From: Phocaeicola vulgatus ATCC 8482
GTDB taxonomy: Bacteria; Bacteroidota; Bacteroidia; Bacteroidales; Bacteroidaceae
Reading direction: 5' to 3'
Assembly: GCF_000012825.1 (NCBI RefSeq)
Contig: NC_009614.1
Span: 4,278,001 to 4,342,000 of the forward strand
DNA length: 64,000 nucleotides
The position numbers and the translations under genes are program-made. Below, piece by piece: positions 9,400 to 18,330 of this stretch; within the stretch, counting starts at the first letter, position 1, and the number at the start of each line of letters is the position of its first letter. The notes beneath the pieces are model-generated. The model did not search any database. It saw only the letters and a program-made list of their open reading frames with translations, and was not told the DNA's origin.

Positions 9400-10560
9400 A
9401 TGAATCAACCTATTGCTATGAACACCACAAGAAAACATGTGGTATGGCTGGATGTCGTTCGTTTGGTAGCCATGTTCACCGTAGTTTGCTGCCATAGTGC
9501 AGACCCGTTCAACTTTTACCCCGGCGAACCGCCAGCCAACATTGATGAAATCAAATTCTGGGGAGCCGCCTACGGAGCCTTTCTCCGTCCGTGTGTCCCA
9601 CTGTTTGTCATGATTACAGGAGCATTGCTGCTCCCCGTACGTGGCGAAATATCCGCTTTCTACAAAAAAAGAATCAGCCGTGTATTCTGGCCGTTCCTTA
9701 TCTGGAGTGTCATTTATAATTTATTTCCCTGGTTTACAGGATTGTTGGGACTTAATCCTGAAATAATCCTTGACTTTTTCCCTTATAGCGGTGAAGAAGC
9801 CGCCCGTCAGTCACTCAACGTATCATTGGGTTATATAGCAGAAATGCCTCTCAATTTCTCTTTATTAGACGTACATATGTGGTATATCTATCTGCTTATC
9901 GGATTATATCTATACCTTCCTATTTTCTCCGCATGGGTAGAAAAGGCCTCGGAGAAAGCCAAACTATGGTTTCTTGTCGCATGGGGAATAACCGGCTTGT
10001 TACCTTATTATTATCAGTTCGTATCCCCATACATTTGGGGAGGCTGTGCGTGGAACTCGTTCAATATGCTCTATTATTTTGCCGGATTCAACGGGTACTT
10101 GCTATTGGGACACTATCTGCGCAACCACGACTGGTCATGGAGTAAGACACTGTCAGTCTGTATCCCCATGTTTCTGGCAGGTTACATGGTCACATTCTTC
10201 GGTTTCCGCCACATGACCGCATTACCACAATGCACTGATGAAATGTTGGAACTGTTCTTCACCTATAATTCTTTGAATGTGATTATGATGACTATCCCCT
10301 TCTTCCTCATAGCCAAGAAAGTAAAAGTACGCTCAGAACTGATCCAGCGTATGCTGGCAAACTTGACCGTATGTGGTTTTGGCATCTATATGATACATTA
10401 TTTTTTCACAGGTCCGGGTGTAGTCCTGATGCGCAATATCGGTGTTCCCGTGCCTTTACAAATTCCCGCTGCCGCAATCGTGGCATTTGGCGTATCGTGG
10501 CTGCTTGTGGTATTCATTCGTAAAATAAGCGGCAAGAATGCTAAATACATTGTAGGATAA
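9400..10560 (+). CDS. Acyltransferase family 3 membrane protein (sugar O-acetyltransferase-like)
   Basis: 386-residue integral membrane protein of the acyltransferase-3 family (OafA/WecH type), which transfers acetyl or other acyl groups to surface or secreted glycans. The N-terminal family signature WLDVVRLVAMFTVVCCHS holds the catalytic His in the first helix. RISRVFWPFLIWSV and about nine more hydrophobic segments follow. ATG 9400 precedes another in-frame ATG (9418); either could be used. A weak -7 box (TACCTTTA, 9368-9375) lies about 25 bp upstream. The gene stands beside the capsule locus but on the opposite strand, so a link is only an inference. Confidence 0.85.
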   Translation: MNQPIAMNTTRKHVVWLDVVRLVAMFTVVCCHSADPFNFYPGEPPANIDEIKFWGAAYGAFLRPCVPLFVMITGALLLPVRGEISAFYKKRISRVFWPFLIWSVIYNLFPWFTGLLGLNPEIILDFFPYSGEEAARQSLNVSLGYIAEMPLNFSLLDVHMWYIYLLIGLYLYLPIFSAWVEKASEKAKLWFLVAWGITGLLPYYYQFVSPYIWGGCAWNSFNMLYYFAGFNGYLLLGHYLRNHDWSWSKTLSVCIPMFLAGYMVTFFGFRHMTALPQCTDEMLELFFTYNSLNVIMMTIPFFLIAKKVKVRSELIQRMLANLTVCGFGIYMIHYFFTGPGVVLMRNIGVPVPLQIPAAAIVAFGVSWLLVVFIRKISGKNAKYIVG

Positions 10561-10587
10561 TAAAAACAGGACATACAAATATCGTTA

Positions 10588-10638
10588 TATAAGAATAGCC
10601 GGAACTACTTTTTCCAAGTGATTCCGGCTATTCTTATA
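10588..10638. terminator. Long hairpin between convergent genes
   Basis: A perfect 17-bp stem, TATAAGAATAGCCGGAA (10588-10604) with its complement (10622-10638), around a 17-nt loop. It lies between the acyltransferase gene and the convergent YjbH-like gene. No strong T-tract follows on either side, so termination is likely but not textbook. Confidence 0.65.
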
Positions 10639-10666
10639 ATGCTTCATCCACTAGAAATCAAGTCAG

Positions 10667-11521
10667 TTATTTGAGATGTAATTTAAAGAATATACCTCCG
10701 CTAAAAAATTTACCGTCATTCAGTTCAGCAATAAGATTGATATGGTCTTTCCATATTGAATAAGTTCCACCCACATTCACAGTATAAGTTGCTGTATGCA
10801 GATCTTCCGCATGTCCGGGACACACTTCCGCCATCAGATTAAATCCATTCAGAGCTTTCTGCCAGAAACCTTCGCCCTTCATGCCAAAATGAAAGTTTAC
10901 CCCTGCAGCAAGACGGCTATAATGCACATCACTCATAGCTTTACCGATAACCCAAGCTACATGCCCCCCCACTGTACCTATTCCACTAAATTCAACATGT
11001 TTCGTTGCCGCCAGATAATAACGTGTCAAGTAATTGTGGTTTCCGCTACCACCGCCCCCCCAATCTATGTCTCCACCTCCATTTGAAGAATGGCTTCCCG
11101 GATCATTCGCACCAATCACTATCTGAGGCGTCCAAGCCTTCCACCAGCCTTCTTTCCATGCCCTCAACCGGAAATGAAACGATCTGTCCTGATTGGTAAA
11201 CCTGCCCCAAGTTTGCTGAGGCCAATAAGAAGAACCATGTATCCCCTTTACCAACGTACAAGTATATGCTACTTCCAGCCAAGGAAACAAAGTACAATTT
11301 ATATAATAGTTATAGGTATAGGGATGATATTCACTTCTCACCCAATATCGGGAAAGTATATTTACATCAAGCATATTTCCTCCCAGCATAACGGTTTTAT
11401 CTTTCTGCATAACGGCAGTAGGTGCATGAAGTAGTCCTGTAGTACCATAAAAAGCCTGCCCTTTGATAACATTCATTCCTCCAAAGAGTCCCCCCAGAAA
11501 TATTAGAGTTCTTAATTTCAC
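10667..11521 (-). CDS. YjbH-like outer-membrane beta-barrel protein
   Basis: 284-residue protein with a signal peptide (LRTLIFLGGLFGG, cleavage probably near KGQA) and then alternating aromatic strands that fit an outer-membrane beta-barrel. The start of the mature part, FYGTTGLLHAPTAVMQKDKTVMLGG, resembles YjbH-domain proteins linked to exopolysaccharide secretion. A Gly-rich loop (SSNGGGDIDWGGGGSGNH) stands near residue 150. The C-terminus ends in a strand (FFSGGIFFKLHLK). It is read in the same direction as the capsule operon just upstream, so it may help export the polysaccharide, though a 140-bp gap with an opposing small ORF separates them. Confidence 0.7.
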   Translation of the reverse strand: MKLRTLIFLGGLFGGMNVIKGQAFYGTTGLLHAPTAVMQKDKTVMLGGNMLDVNILSRYWVRSEYHPYTYNYYINCTLFPWLEVAYTCTLVKGIHGSSYWPQQTWGRFTNQDRSFHFRLRAWKEGWWKAWTPQIVIGANDPGSHSSNGGGDIDWGGGGSGNHNYLTRYYLAATKHVEFSGIGTVGGHVAWVIGKAMSDVHYSRLAAGVNFHFGMKGEGFWQKALNGFNLMAEVCPGHAEDLHTATYTVNVGGTYSIWKDHINLIAELNDGKFFSGGIFFKLHLK

Positions 11522-11552
11522 TATTCTATGAATTTTAATTTATATTTGCAGC

Positions 11553-11687
11553 ATGAAAACAGATGTATTAAAAATACTCGGAAAAATTATTCCTACTGCT
11601 ATCTTCGTCCTGTTGTTGCCATTCTCCATTATTTACATGGCAATAAGCAAAGTCTGCTCTTTCATCCGAAAATTCTTTCCCCGATAA
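11553..11687 (+). CDS. Small membrane protein ORF (44 residues)
   Basis: Short ORF starting MKTDVLKILGKIIP, with one hydrophobic segment (about residues 14-30: TAIFVLLLPFSIIYMAI) and a basic C-terminus SFIRKFFPR, which fits a single-pass inner-membrane peptide. A TATATTTG box (11541-11548) sits directly before it, leaving almost no leader. It overlaps the 3' end of the convergent WecG-type gene by 26 bp. Function unknown. It may be a chance ORF, but its composition and promoter-like box favour a real small gene. Confidence 0.45.
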   Translation: MKTDVLKILGKIIPTAIFVLLLPFSIIYMAISKVCSFIRKFFPR

Positions 11688-12375
11688 AGCGTACCGGAAA
11701 CAAGAATGCAGCTTGCAGATATCTTGTACGTGTATGTTTCTCCTTATACATTCTATAAACGAAACGCAAATTCATCTTATCAACCCAGTTCGGATAATAG
11801 TGCATCCTATTCATTGCCGTTTGGTGAACAAAGCCACCACACGTAAAGCCGATGCCTTGGTAACCCATCTTTTTTACCTTAAGCAGAAACTTTTCCTGCA
11901 TCAAGGCCCCCATACCTACTATCAGAAAATCCGGATTTAATTCGACTATATGAGAAGCTTCCTTATTCATTTCAGCATCCGAAGAGAAATATCCGTTCCT
12001 GAACCCTGCAATGCGTAACTCCGGATACTGCTCTTGAAATATCCTCACAGAACACTCCACTTGTTCTTGACCCGAGGCTACGATATAGAGCGTTTTACGG
12101 CTTTCCATGAGATAATTCAACAATTCGGGAGCAAGGGAGGTCATATCAAAGCTACGTCTGGTCACTCGCTTTCCGTATACTAATCTTATGGCAGAAACCA
12201 GTAAAGAGCCATCGGCAAAAATACCATCGAATTGTTCAAATAGGGATTTGTTTTCTAAAGCTATGAGGTAAGATACGGGGTTGAGAAAGGTGTAAATTCT
12301 GTTTTTCGTTTCGAAAAGTTCGGGAGACGTCCATTTCTCTGTTTGCAAAATGTGATTGACTAAGAGAGATGTCAT
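11662..12375 (-). CDS. WecG/TagA/CpsF-family glycosyltransferase
   Basis: 237-residue GT26 enzyme. This family adds a sugar (for example ManNAcA, ManNAc or Glc) to a lipid-linked intermediate at the cytoplasmic face. Family landmarks visible: FDGIFADGSLLV, RRSFDMTSLAPELL, LYIVASGQEQVE, PDFLIVGMGALMQEKFL and GFTCGGFVHQTA, with a basic amphipathic C-terminus that may sit on the membrane. It is the last gene of the capsule operon, 8 bp after the GT4 gene. The acceptor and sugar cannot be deduced. Confidence 0.88.
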   Translation of the reverse strand: MTSLLVNHILQTEKWTSPELFETKNRIYTFLNPVSYLIALENKSLFEQFDGIFADGSLLVSAIRLVYGKRVTRRSFDMTSLAPELLNYLMESRKTLYIVASGQEQVECSVRIFQEQYPELRIAGFRNGYFSSDAEMNKEASHIVELNPDFLIVGMGALMQEKFLLKVKKMGYQGIGFTCGGFVHQTAMNRMHYYPNWVDKMNLRFVYRMYKEKHTRTRYLQAAFLFPVRFIGERIFG

Positions 12376-12383
12376 ATTTTATA

Positions 12384-13478
12384 CTACAAGTTTTTGTAAA
12401 TTCTCATGAGGTTTTCCGCCTCCGTTTCTATATTATAACCCGCTTTAGTGATAAGTTCAGTATTTCTTTCGCAACGTTCTTGACGAGACAATTCGTATTT
12501 AACATTACCGAGATATTCCGCCCAATAGTCAGCACCTTTACTTAAAGGTAATTGAATTACATCTTCACCTATGTTTACCATTTTAGTTACAGCATCCGAA
12601 ATAATGCATGGTAGACCTGATGCCTGTGCTTCTACCACAGACAATGGCATACCTTCATAAATAGAAGGAAAAAGGAAAATATCCATTGCTTGTAACAATT
12701 CAGGGATATCAGAACGCAATCCAGCCAATATCACACAATCATTCACTTTGTTCTTATCTATCGCCGCTTCTACAAGATGACGTAACTCACCATCACCAAT
12801 CAGCAATAATTTTGACTTTGGCTGCAAGGCATGATATTTAGCAAATACTTCAATAAGAAAGGAGTGATTTTTTGCTTCCATGAATATACCGATATGGCCT
12901 ACCACATATTCATCATCTTTAAAACCAAAGACACACCGCATTGTCTTTCTTTTATCTACATTGAATATAAAAGGTTCCACTTTGATAGCATTACGCAAAA
13001 TAGTAAATTGTGTTTCACCATAAAGCCATTCACCAGCTTCAATAGAACAAGCTATAGCCTGAGTGAACGAACGCCTATATCCAGGCAACAATAATTTATT
13101 TAAAATTTTATGTTGGCAACAACTAGAATGATTATGTATAATTCTTGCCTTTATACCTAACCATTTTGCAATTTGTAATTCCAAAACAGCTGTAGCACTG
13201 TTTCCATGTATATGAACAATGTCATAACTTCCTTTATACATTATGCGACATAATGCCATTATATAACGAAATAATTGCTTCTGCCGATGTGGCAAATGAA
13301 TGATTCCACACCCTAGAGATTTGAATTTATCTATAACATCATTGTTTTCTTGTACCGTTACCACTATATCAATTTTATAATCACTGCTTCGCTGTAAGAC
13401 TGAAATATAATTGAATATATGAGTAGTTATGCCACCTAGATCCAAACCATTTAAATTCTCAACAAGTATTCTTGTCAT
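12384..13478 (-). CDS. Glycosyltransferase family 4 (GT-B fold)
   Basis: 364-residue retaining glycosyltransferase. The N-terminal acceptor domain opens ILVENLNGLDLGGITTHI and the C-terminal GT4 nucleotide-sugar domain holds VGHIGIFMEAKNHSFLIEVF, LLLIGDGELR and the donor-binding motif FPSIYEGMPLSVVEAQASG, with the E-x7-E pair. It lies one base after the HAD-family gene and 8 bp before the WecG-type gene, inside the capsule operon. It adds one sugar of the repeat unit; which one is unknown. Confidence 0.9.
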   Translation of the reverse strand: MTRILVENLNGLDLGGITTHIFNYISVLQRSSDYKIDIVVTVQENNDVIDKFKSLGCGIIHLPHRQKQLFRYIMALCRIMYKGSYDIVHIHGNSATAVLELQIAKWLGIKARIIHNHSSCCQHKILNKLLLPGYRRSFTQAIACSIEAGEWLYGETQFTILRNAIKVEPFIFNVDKRKTMRCVFGFKDDEYVVGHIGIFMEAKNHSFLIEVFAKYHALQPKSKLLLIGDGELRHLVEAAIDKNKVNDCVILAGLRSDIPELLQAMDIFLFPSIYEGMPLSVVEAQASGLPCIISDAVTKMVNIGEDVIQLPLSKGADYWAEYLGNVKYELSRQERCERNTELITKAGYNIETEAENLMRIYKNL

Positions 13479-13479
13479 T

Positions 13480-15396
13480 TTAGTTTCTGTTTTTCAATAT
13501 TTTATAAAGTTTAAAGTATGGAAAAGGAATTTTAAGCAAGCATTTTAAAAAACCTATTTTCCATTTACTAGACAATAAATCATTTTTTAAACATCGAGGA
13601 TTAAACACATAATAAATAAACGACTTACTAGAAACTAATGAAAAAGTCTCTCCCTCATCAAAAAATCTAAATTTTGCCAACATCTTTAAATCCTTTCGAG
13701 AAGGAGATAATCCCACTGCTTTTAAATTCGCAAACAACACATCCGGAGTGAAAGGAATATATTTTACAAACTCTATTGCTTCTATATCATTAATGAAATC
13801 TAGAGCTGCTGACTGAATTTTTTCTACAATATAATACTCCTCTTGTAATTCGCCATTCATTTGATATTCATAATCATATCTCTCTGCCACAAGCCATTCA
13901 TTTTTGTCACGAATATAGTTTTTTACAGATCCTTTTTGCTCTAAAAACAATGTTTCATAAAGCCCAACAAACGGACTTCGTTTATCCACACTGTTTACAT
14001 TATTATAAAAATCGAACAAATATCCATGTAATGATAGTTTTCCATCATTCATATTTCGTTTATAATAATCAGCTACCCCTGTATAATAACCTAAAATTTC
14101 ATTTTCTATACCTATTATTCCCAGTGACTTTTGAAGAAATCTCTGCATACCACCTGACCACCCTATATCCACAACTGCAAAACGTCCTTCAACGTGCATT
14201 TGCTTCATATATTCACACATTAAGACAAATTCTTTTTTTGAGTTTAAAATAATCTCATTCTGCAACTCATTATATAAAAGCATTAATCTATTTTCTTCCA
14301 ATATGGTATTTCTATAGAAATAAGAATTTAAATCATATCCATATTTTCTAACTAAAGCTATATGATCAATAATATTTAATCCAACTCCATCAAATATTGA
14401 CTTCAATGATATCCTTTTGGAAGGTGACAGCATGGTCAATAAATTAATAAATGATGGATCATTCCACAAAATGGGTACTCGCAAACTCCTTCTCGATACT
14501 TCTAAATAATAACTTTTCAGCCTCTCATCTTTGTTAACAATATCGAATGCTTTTTTCATGATAAGCCCATCACGAGCAAAAAAATAAATCTTATTAAGAT
14601 CTTCTTTTTGAAAATTTTTAATTAGCCAATGAATATATCCCCATAATAAAGGACCCAAACATCTATAGCCCAAATATTTAAAATAATCCTCTTTTGTTTG
14701 ACACATATAATCAATGACATTATTTAATAGGGATAAATAGCTTGTATTATCTACTTTTGACTTTGTAAGAGTTATCATAGTTGTATGTATACCCATTATC
14801 TTTGGTCTAATAAAATCAGACTTTAGTGTGTCTCCAATATGAACTAATTGACAAGGTTTTAGATTTTCTTTATCTAAGATATAACGAAACAAAGCCCCTG
14901 TTCTTTTAGTTCTTTTTATAGATGAAGAAAGATAAAGTTTTTCATAACCTGTAATGCCACAATGACTTAAAATATCCTTTATTATATCTTCAGGAAGATA
15001 CATATCTGATGTTATTATTACTTTTTTTCCATTCTTAAGGCATTCATTAAAAAGACCGACAATAGATTTATTGGGAATACAAACTTCGTACTCCGTCTTC
15101 AATTCTAGGTTTTTCAATTCTTCATTTATAGCTGGACTAAATTCTATAAAATTATAAATTTCATCGATTGAAACTTCTTCTATTATTTTTTTCCTAGCCT
15201 TAAGTTCGGCATTTATCCTCAATTCCTTAAAACCTCTTATTTTCTCATTACTGGTACCATGTAAACTGTTATACCTCAATTCAACTATATCAAACACATC
15301 TGTAGGCAAGGAAACATATCTTTTTACTAATGTATCAAATATGTCAAAAGATACACAATCATGTTTTAATATAACGTGAGTTCGAAATAAAATCAA
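13480..15396 (-). CDS. HAD-superfamily protein of the capsule locus (COG5610-like), 5' end replaced by IS982
   Basis: About 638 codons. The N-terminal HAD hydrolase domain has motif I SFDIFDTLVKRY, motif II VIITSDMYL and motif III VHIGDTLKSDF; a large C-terminal region of unknown function follows, as in the predicted hydrolases found in capsule and O-antigen loci. The only start in the present frame is a TTG (15394-15396) inside the IS, overlapping the transposase stop as TTGA. The first seven residues (ILFRTH) are IS-encoded. Removing the IS and one target duplication restores an ATG at 16430-16432 followed by DHKLKYILKHDCVSFD. The protein may now be made only by coupling to transposase translation, or not at all. 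Confidence 0.8.
   Translation of the reverse strand: MILFRTHVILKHDCVSFDIFDTLVKRYVSLPTDVFDIVELRYNSLHGTSNEKIRGFKELRINAELKARKKIIEEVSIDEIYNFIEFSPAINEELKNLELKTEYEVCIPNKSIVGLFNECLKNGKKVIITSDMYLPEDIIKDILSHCGITGYEKLYLSSSIKRTKRTGALFRYILDKENLKPCQLVHIGDTLKSDFIRPKIMGIHTTMITLTKSKVDNTSYLSLLNNVIDYMCQTKEDYFKYLGYRCLGPLLWGYIHWLIKNFQKEDLNKIYFFARDGLIMKKAFDIVNKDERLKSYYLEVSRRSLRVPILWNDPSFINLLTMLSPSKRISLKSIFDGVGLNIIDHIALVRKYGYDLNSYFYRNTILEENRLMLLYNELQNEIILNSKKEFVLMCEYMKQMHVEGRFAVVDIGWSGGMQRFLQKSLGIIGIENEILGYYTGVADYYKRNMNDGKLSLHGYLFDFYNNVNSVDKRSPFVGLYETLFLEQKGSVKNYIRDKNEWLVAERYDYEYQMNGELQEEYYIVEKIQSAALDFINDIEAIEFVKYIPFTPDVLFANLKAVGLSPSRKDLKMLAKFRFFDEGETFSLVSSKSFIYYVFNPRCLKNDLLSSKWKIGFLKCLLKIPFPYFKLYKILKNRN
15367..15373. 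repeat. Left 7-bp target-site duplication of the IS982 element
   Basis: TAATATA, identical to 16406-16412 on the other side of the IS. Confidence 0.93.
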
Positions 15397-16405
15397 AAAA
15401 TAGCAAGTTGTCCGTCATTGACAAACTTTACGTCAATGGCGGGCTTCTTTTCAAAAAAGCAGTATGCCGCGATAGCCGACAAGGAGTTGGCTATAAAGTT
15501 ACTGAATGAACGATGTCTTGAGTGTTCAATCTGTGCGATGTTCTTCAGTTCGTCATTGACCGTTTCAATCAAGGCTCTTTTTCTTAGCAAAATCTTGTCG
15601 GCAATACTCATCAGTGAGTTCCTCATATTATTTTTAACTTTAGTAACAAGTTGTATGCCATTAAGGAAAAGGTTTTCAAACAGAGCCTGACCTATATATC
15701 CCTTGTCTGCACATAGTTTTCCTTTGATGTTTTCCAGAAACCTACCCTGTTTCAACGGTTCCCGGTCATCCACGTTTCCAGGCGTGAACATGAAATTGAG
15801 GATTTCACCCTTGTCATTGATTATCAGATGCAGCTTGAATCCGAAGAACCATCCCATAGAACATCTTCCACGCTCGGCAAGCCCTTCAAATGTCTTATGA
15901 ATCAAGATTCTTTGGTTACGACATACACATAAGGGAGTGGAATCAACGAAACTGATGCCGGTACAAGTTCCCAGCAGTACTCTTTTGATGAATATGGTCA
16001 TGGGAAGCAATACTTCCTTCTCCAGTTCCACAAAACGGTTATAAGAAACCTGACGAGGAAAAAGGTGTTTCAGATGTTTACAGACATACTCCTTGTAGTA
16101 ATGCTTGAAACAACGGAAACCACCGGAGTGAAACAGGATTAGAATAACCATAATCTCTGCATCACTCATACGGTTGGGTTTGTTACGATGCATGGTCTTC
16201 ATATCCTTAATCATATATTTTTCCTGTTGCAATGTAAATTCCTTGCAAAAATCATCGGCCATACAATAAATCTCTGTAACTTTAGACTCTGGAAACATAG
16301 TGGTAATCGTTTAAATGTTATAATTCAGCACTATAAATTTAATACTTTTATCGCTATGTTTCTAATTATAAGTGAAATATATTTATTCTTATTTCGAACT
16401 CACGT
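15374..16405 (-). mobile_element. IS982-family insertion sequence, 1032 bp
   Basis: Complete element. The left end ACGTGAGTTCGAAATAA (15374-15390) is repeated exactly inverted at 16389-16405. The 7-bp target duplication TAATATA lies at 15367-15373 and 16406-16412. It carries one transposase gene on the minus strand, co-directional with the capsule operon. Intact ends, an intact transposase and an exact target duplication point to a fairly recent insertion. Confidence 0.95.
15393..16298 (-). CDS. IS982-family transposase
   Basis: 301-residue DDE transposase of the IS982 family. Landmarks: FHSGGFRCFKHYYKEYV near residue 55, the first catalytic Asp in GISFVDSTPLCVC, GWFFGFKLHLIINDKGEI, the second in KLCADKGYIG and the Glu in RALIETVNDELKNI. 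The frame is intact from ATG 16296-16298. Its TGA stop (15393-15395) overlaps the TTG that opens the present HAD-family reading frame. It probably cuts and pastes this element. Confidence 0.95.
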   Translation of the reverse strand: MFPESKVTEIYCMADDFCKEFTLQQEKYMIKDMKTMHRNKPNRMSDAEIMVILILFHSGGFRCFKHYYKEYVCKHLKHLFPRQVSYNRFVELEKEVLLPMTIFIKRVLLGTCTGISFVDSTPLCVCRNQRILIHKTFEGLAERGRCSMGWFFGFKLHLIINDKGEILNFMFTPGNVDDREPLKQGRFLENIKGKLCADKGYIGQALFENLFLNGIQLVTKVKNNMRNSLMSIADKILLRKRALIETVNDELKNIAQIEHSRHRSFSNFIANSLSAIAAYCFFEKKPAIDVKFVNDGQLAIF

Positions 16406-16412
16406 TAATATA
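16406..16412. repeat. Right 7-bp target-site duplication of the IS982 element
   Basis: TAATATA, identical to 15367-15373. It lies within the original first codons of the HAD-family gene. Confidence 0.93.
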
Positions 16413-16432
16413 TATTTCAATTTATGATCCAT
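16406..16432 (-). pseudogene. Stump of the HAD-family gene: original start codon and first codons
   Basis: The minus strand reads ATG GAT CAT AAA TTG AAA and then the TAATATA duplication. Joined to the sequence beyond the IS, it continues in frame into LKHDCVSFDIFDTL. The native start is therefore 16430-16432, 70 bp after the upstream glycosyltransferase stop. The stump now runs into the IS right end and is cut off from the rest of its gene. Confidence 0.85.
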
Positions 16433-16502
16433 ATATAAGCCTCAATTGATTAGAGACCCTAATAAATAGGGAAATCTCGCTGATTAATATTTGGGGTTCT
16501 GA

Positions 16503-17537
16503 CTAAGATTTAACAGATTTAAACAGTATCTTTAATAATAAAATGCATTTATATTTCAATAAAAAAAATACTATTCTATGCTTTAAATCCATTCGTTGAT
16601 AAGGATAATTAGACAATAATTCTTGATATAGTTTTTCTTCTAATATTCTTTTGATCTTCTGATCTGTTTCACCAGCTAACACCATACGCATTACAGTATT
16701 ACGAAGAAGAAAAAATACCGAGCGAAGATAATGCAAATAATATTTCTCTTCAGAGTAAATTTTTGCCAATCGCTCTTTTATTATCCGAGATAAATTTACC
16801 ATTTTATGGTATTTGGCATCATCATAAGTATGAGAAAGCGAATATGGATTTACAACATAATAGTGCAAACAATCAGGCAGATAACATACACTCCTTACAT
16901 GTGAAAGAAAATCAATATCAAAAATAATATCCTCGCTCACAAATTCACGTTCAGACACAAACTGTACTCTATGCTCCATAAAAATGCTATGACGATATAT
17001 AGCATGCCCCACCGACATCATATAGCGAACATCATGATGATATTCAGGCAATGGAGCTATCATATCAAGCAAAAAATCATCAACAGCTTCACGCCCTCTG
17101 AAGATAACCTCCTCCTCTACATCTTTTCGAGGATAAATATGCTTTTTATCTTTATAAATATTGCAATTACAATAAACAACATCAATATCCTTGGCCTTTG
17201 CTTTTAAATATAACTGTTCATACATATTCACATCTACAAAATCATCGGAATCCAGAAATGCTATATATTCACCAGTAGCTATCTCCAACCCTGAATTACG
17301 GGCAAAGCCAAGACCTTCATTAATTTTATGAATCACCTTGATAATCGGCCAATGCAAATTATCTGACGCTGATTCATAATTATCACATAATGCAGGACTA
17401 TTATCCGGTGAACCGTCATCCACTAGAATAATTTCTAATTCTTTCAGCGTTTGCCCAAGAAGCGATTGCATGCAACGATCAAGATATTTCTCCACATTAT
17501 AAACAGGGACTATTATACTAACTTTCGGCTGTTTCAT
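16503..17537 (-). CDS. Glycosyltransferase family 2
   Basis: 344-residue inverting GT-A transferase of the capsule operon. The N-terminal family signature is VSIIVPVYNVEKYLDRCMQS, nucleotide binding is at ILVDDGSPDNS, the metal-binding motif is FLDSDDF (DxD) and the acceptor-side region is FVSEDIIFDIDF. The C-terminus has a basic hydrophobic tail (LKHRIVFFLLKYKCILLLK) that may attach it to the membrane. Its start overlaps the end of the acetyltransferase gene by 20 bp, a sign of translational coupling. Donor sugar unknown. Confidence 0.9.
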   Translation of the reverse strand: MKQPKVSIIVPVYNVEKYLDRCMQSLLGQTLKELEIILVDDGSPDNSPALCDNYESASDNLHWPIIKVIHKINEGLGFARNSGLEIATGEYIAFLDSDDFVDVNMYEQLYLKAKAKDIDVVYCNCNIYKDKKHIYPRKDVEEEVIFRGREAVDDFLLDMIAPLPEYHHDVRYMMSVGHAIYRHSIFMEHRVQFVSEREFVSEDIIFDIDFLSHVRSVCYLPDCLHYYVVNPYSLSHTYDDAKYHKMVNLSRIIKERLAKIYSEEKYYLHYLRSVFFLLRNTVMRMVLAGETDQKIKRILEEKLYQELLSNYPYQRMDLKHRIVFFLLKYKCILLLKILFKSVKS

Positions 17538-18252
17538 TCATTTTTTGATTTACATATTGAATAAAATCATCATAAGACGAAAATTTCGCCTTATGAGTAG
17601 ATAACCAATCACCATAAGCTATACTTAACTGAGACCGAACAGGCACACCTTGACGTTCATATTCCTCTACATTTGAGGCATCTACAAAATAGATGAATTC
17701 TTCATATAATTCATGAGGCAAAGGATCTCGACCAAAATTCTTTTGAAAAGCCTTAACATGTTCCACAGCTTCCTGCAATCCTTTGACTTTCCGTTTTTGA
17801 TAATATTCATCTAATGAACACACTACACGACAAGGAGCTCCTACCGCTACACTATTGGCAGGGATATCATGTGTTACAACACTGCCAGCACCTATAACAC
17901 AGTTATCACCAATAGTAACACCACGTAATACAATGACATTTGTGCCAATATAAATATTCGAACCTATTTCCACTCTTCCTGAAGAATTCACAAAATCATG
18001 ATATTTATTCCTAAAAACAAAGCTAGCCCAATCATGCGTCAATATCTGGAAATATGTATTCATATCAACATTACTACCAATGGAAACCAAGGCTGGCCTT
18101 GAAACATCGATTCTCGTAGTCAGCGGATCTCTAAAAATGCAACCATCACCAATTCTTATACCCAGTGAACGCAGATGAGCAATGTACGATCTGCTGTTTC
18201 GGCGATGCCAAATATCTAATATATGCGCTGTTATAGATGATAATTTTATCAT
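17518..18252 (-). CDS. Hexapeptide-repeat (LbH) O-acetyltransferase
   Basis: 244-residue left-handed beta-helix acyltransferase. The hexapeptide repeats are visible in IGDGCIFRDP, SIGSNVDMNT, EIGSNIYIGTNVIVLRGVTIGDNCVIGAGSVVTHDIPANS and end with VAVGAPCRVV, the usual serine/maltose acetyltransferase close. The catalytic His is probably in ILTHDW. About 80 residues without repeats follow, which is longer than a minimal enzyme. It likely acetylates a sugar of the repeat unit using acetyl-CoA. It sits inside the capsule operon and its 3' end overlaps the next gene by 20 bp. Confidence 0.85.
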   Translation of the reverse strand: MIKLSSITAHILDIWHRRNSRSYIAHLRSLGIRIGDGCIFRDPLTTRIDVSRPALVSIGSNVDMNTYFQILTHDWASFVFRNKYHDFVNSSGRVEIGSNIYIGTNVIVLRGVTIGDNCVIGAGSVVTHDIPANSVAVGAPCRVVCSLDEYYQKRKVKGLQEAVEHVKAFQKNFGRDPLPHELYEEFIYFVDASNVEEYERQGVPVRSQLSIAYGDWLSTHKAKFSSYDDFIQYVNQKMNETAES

Positions 18253-18330
18253 ATATTGAATTGTACAATGAATATTTAATATAAAAACCTATTAATATGT
18301 TACTTAGAGCATTTGAACATTGCCTATAAA

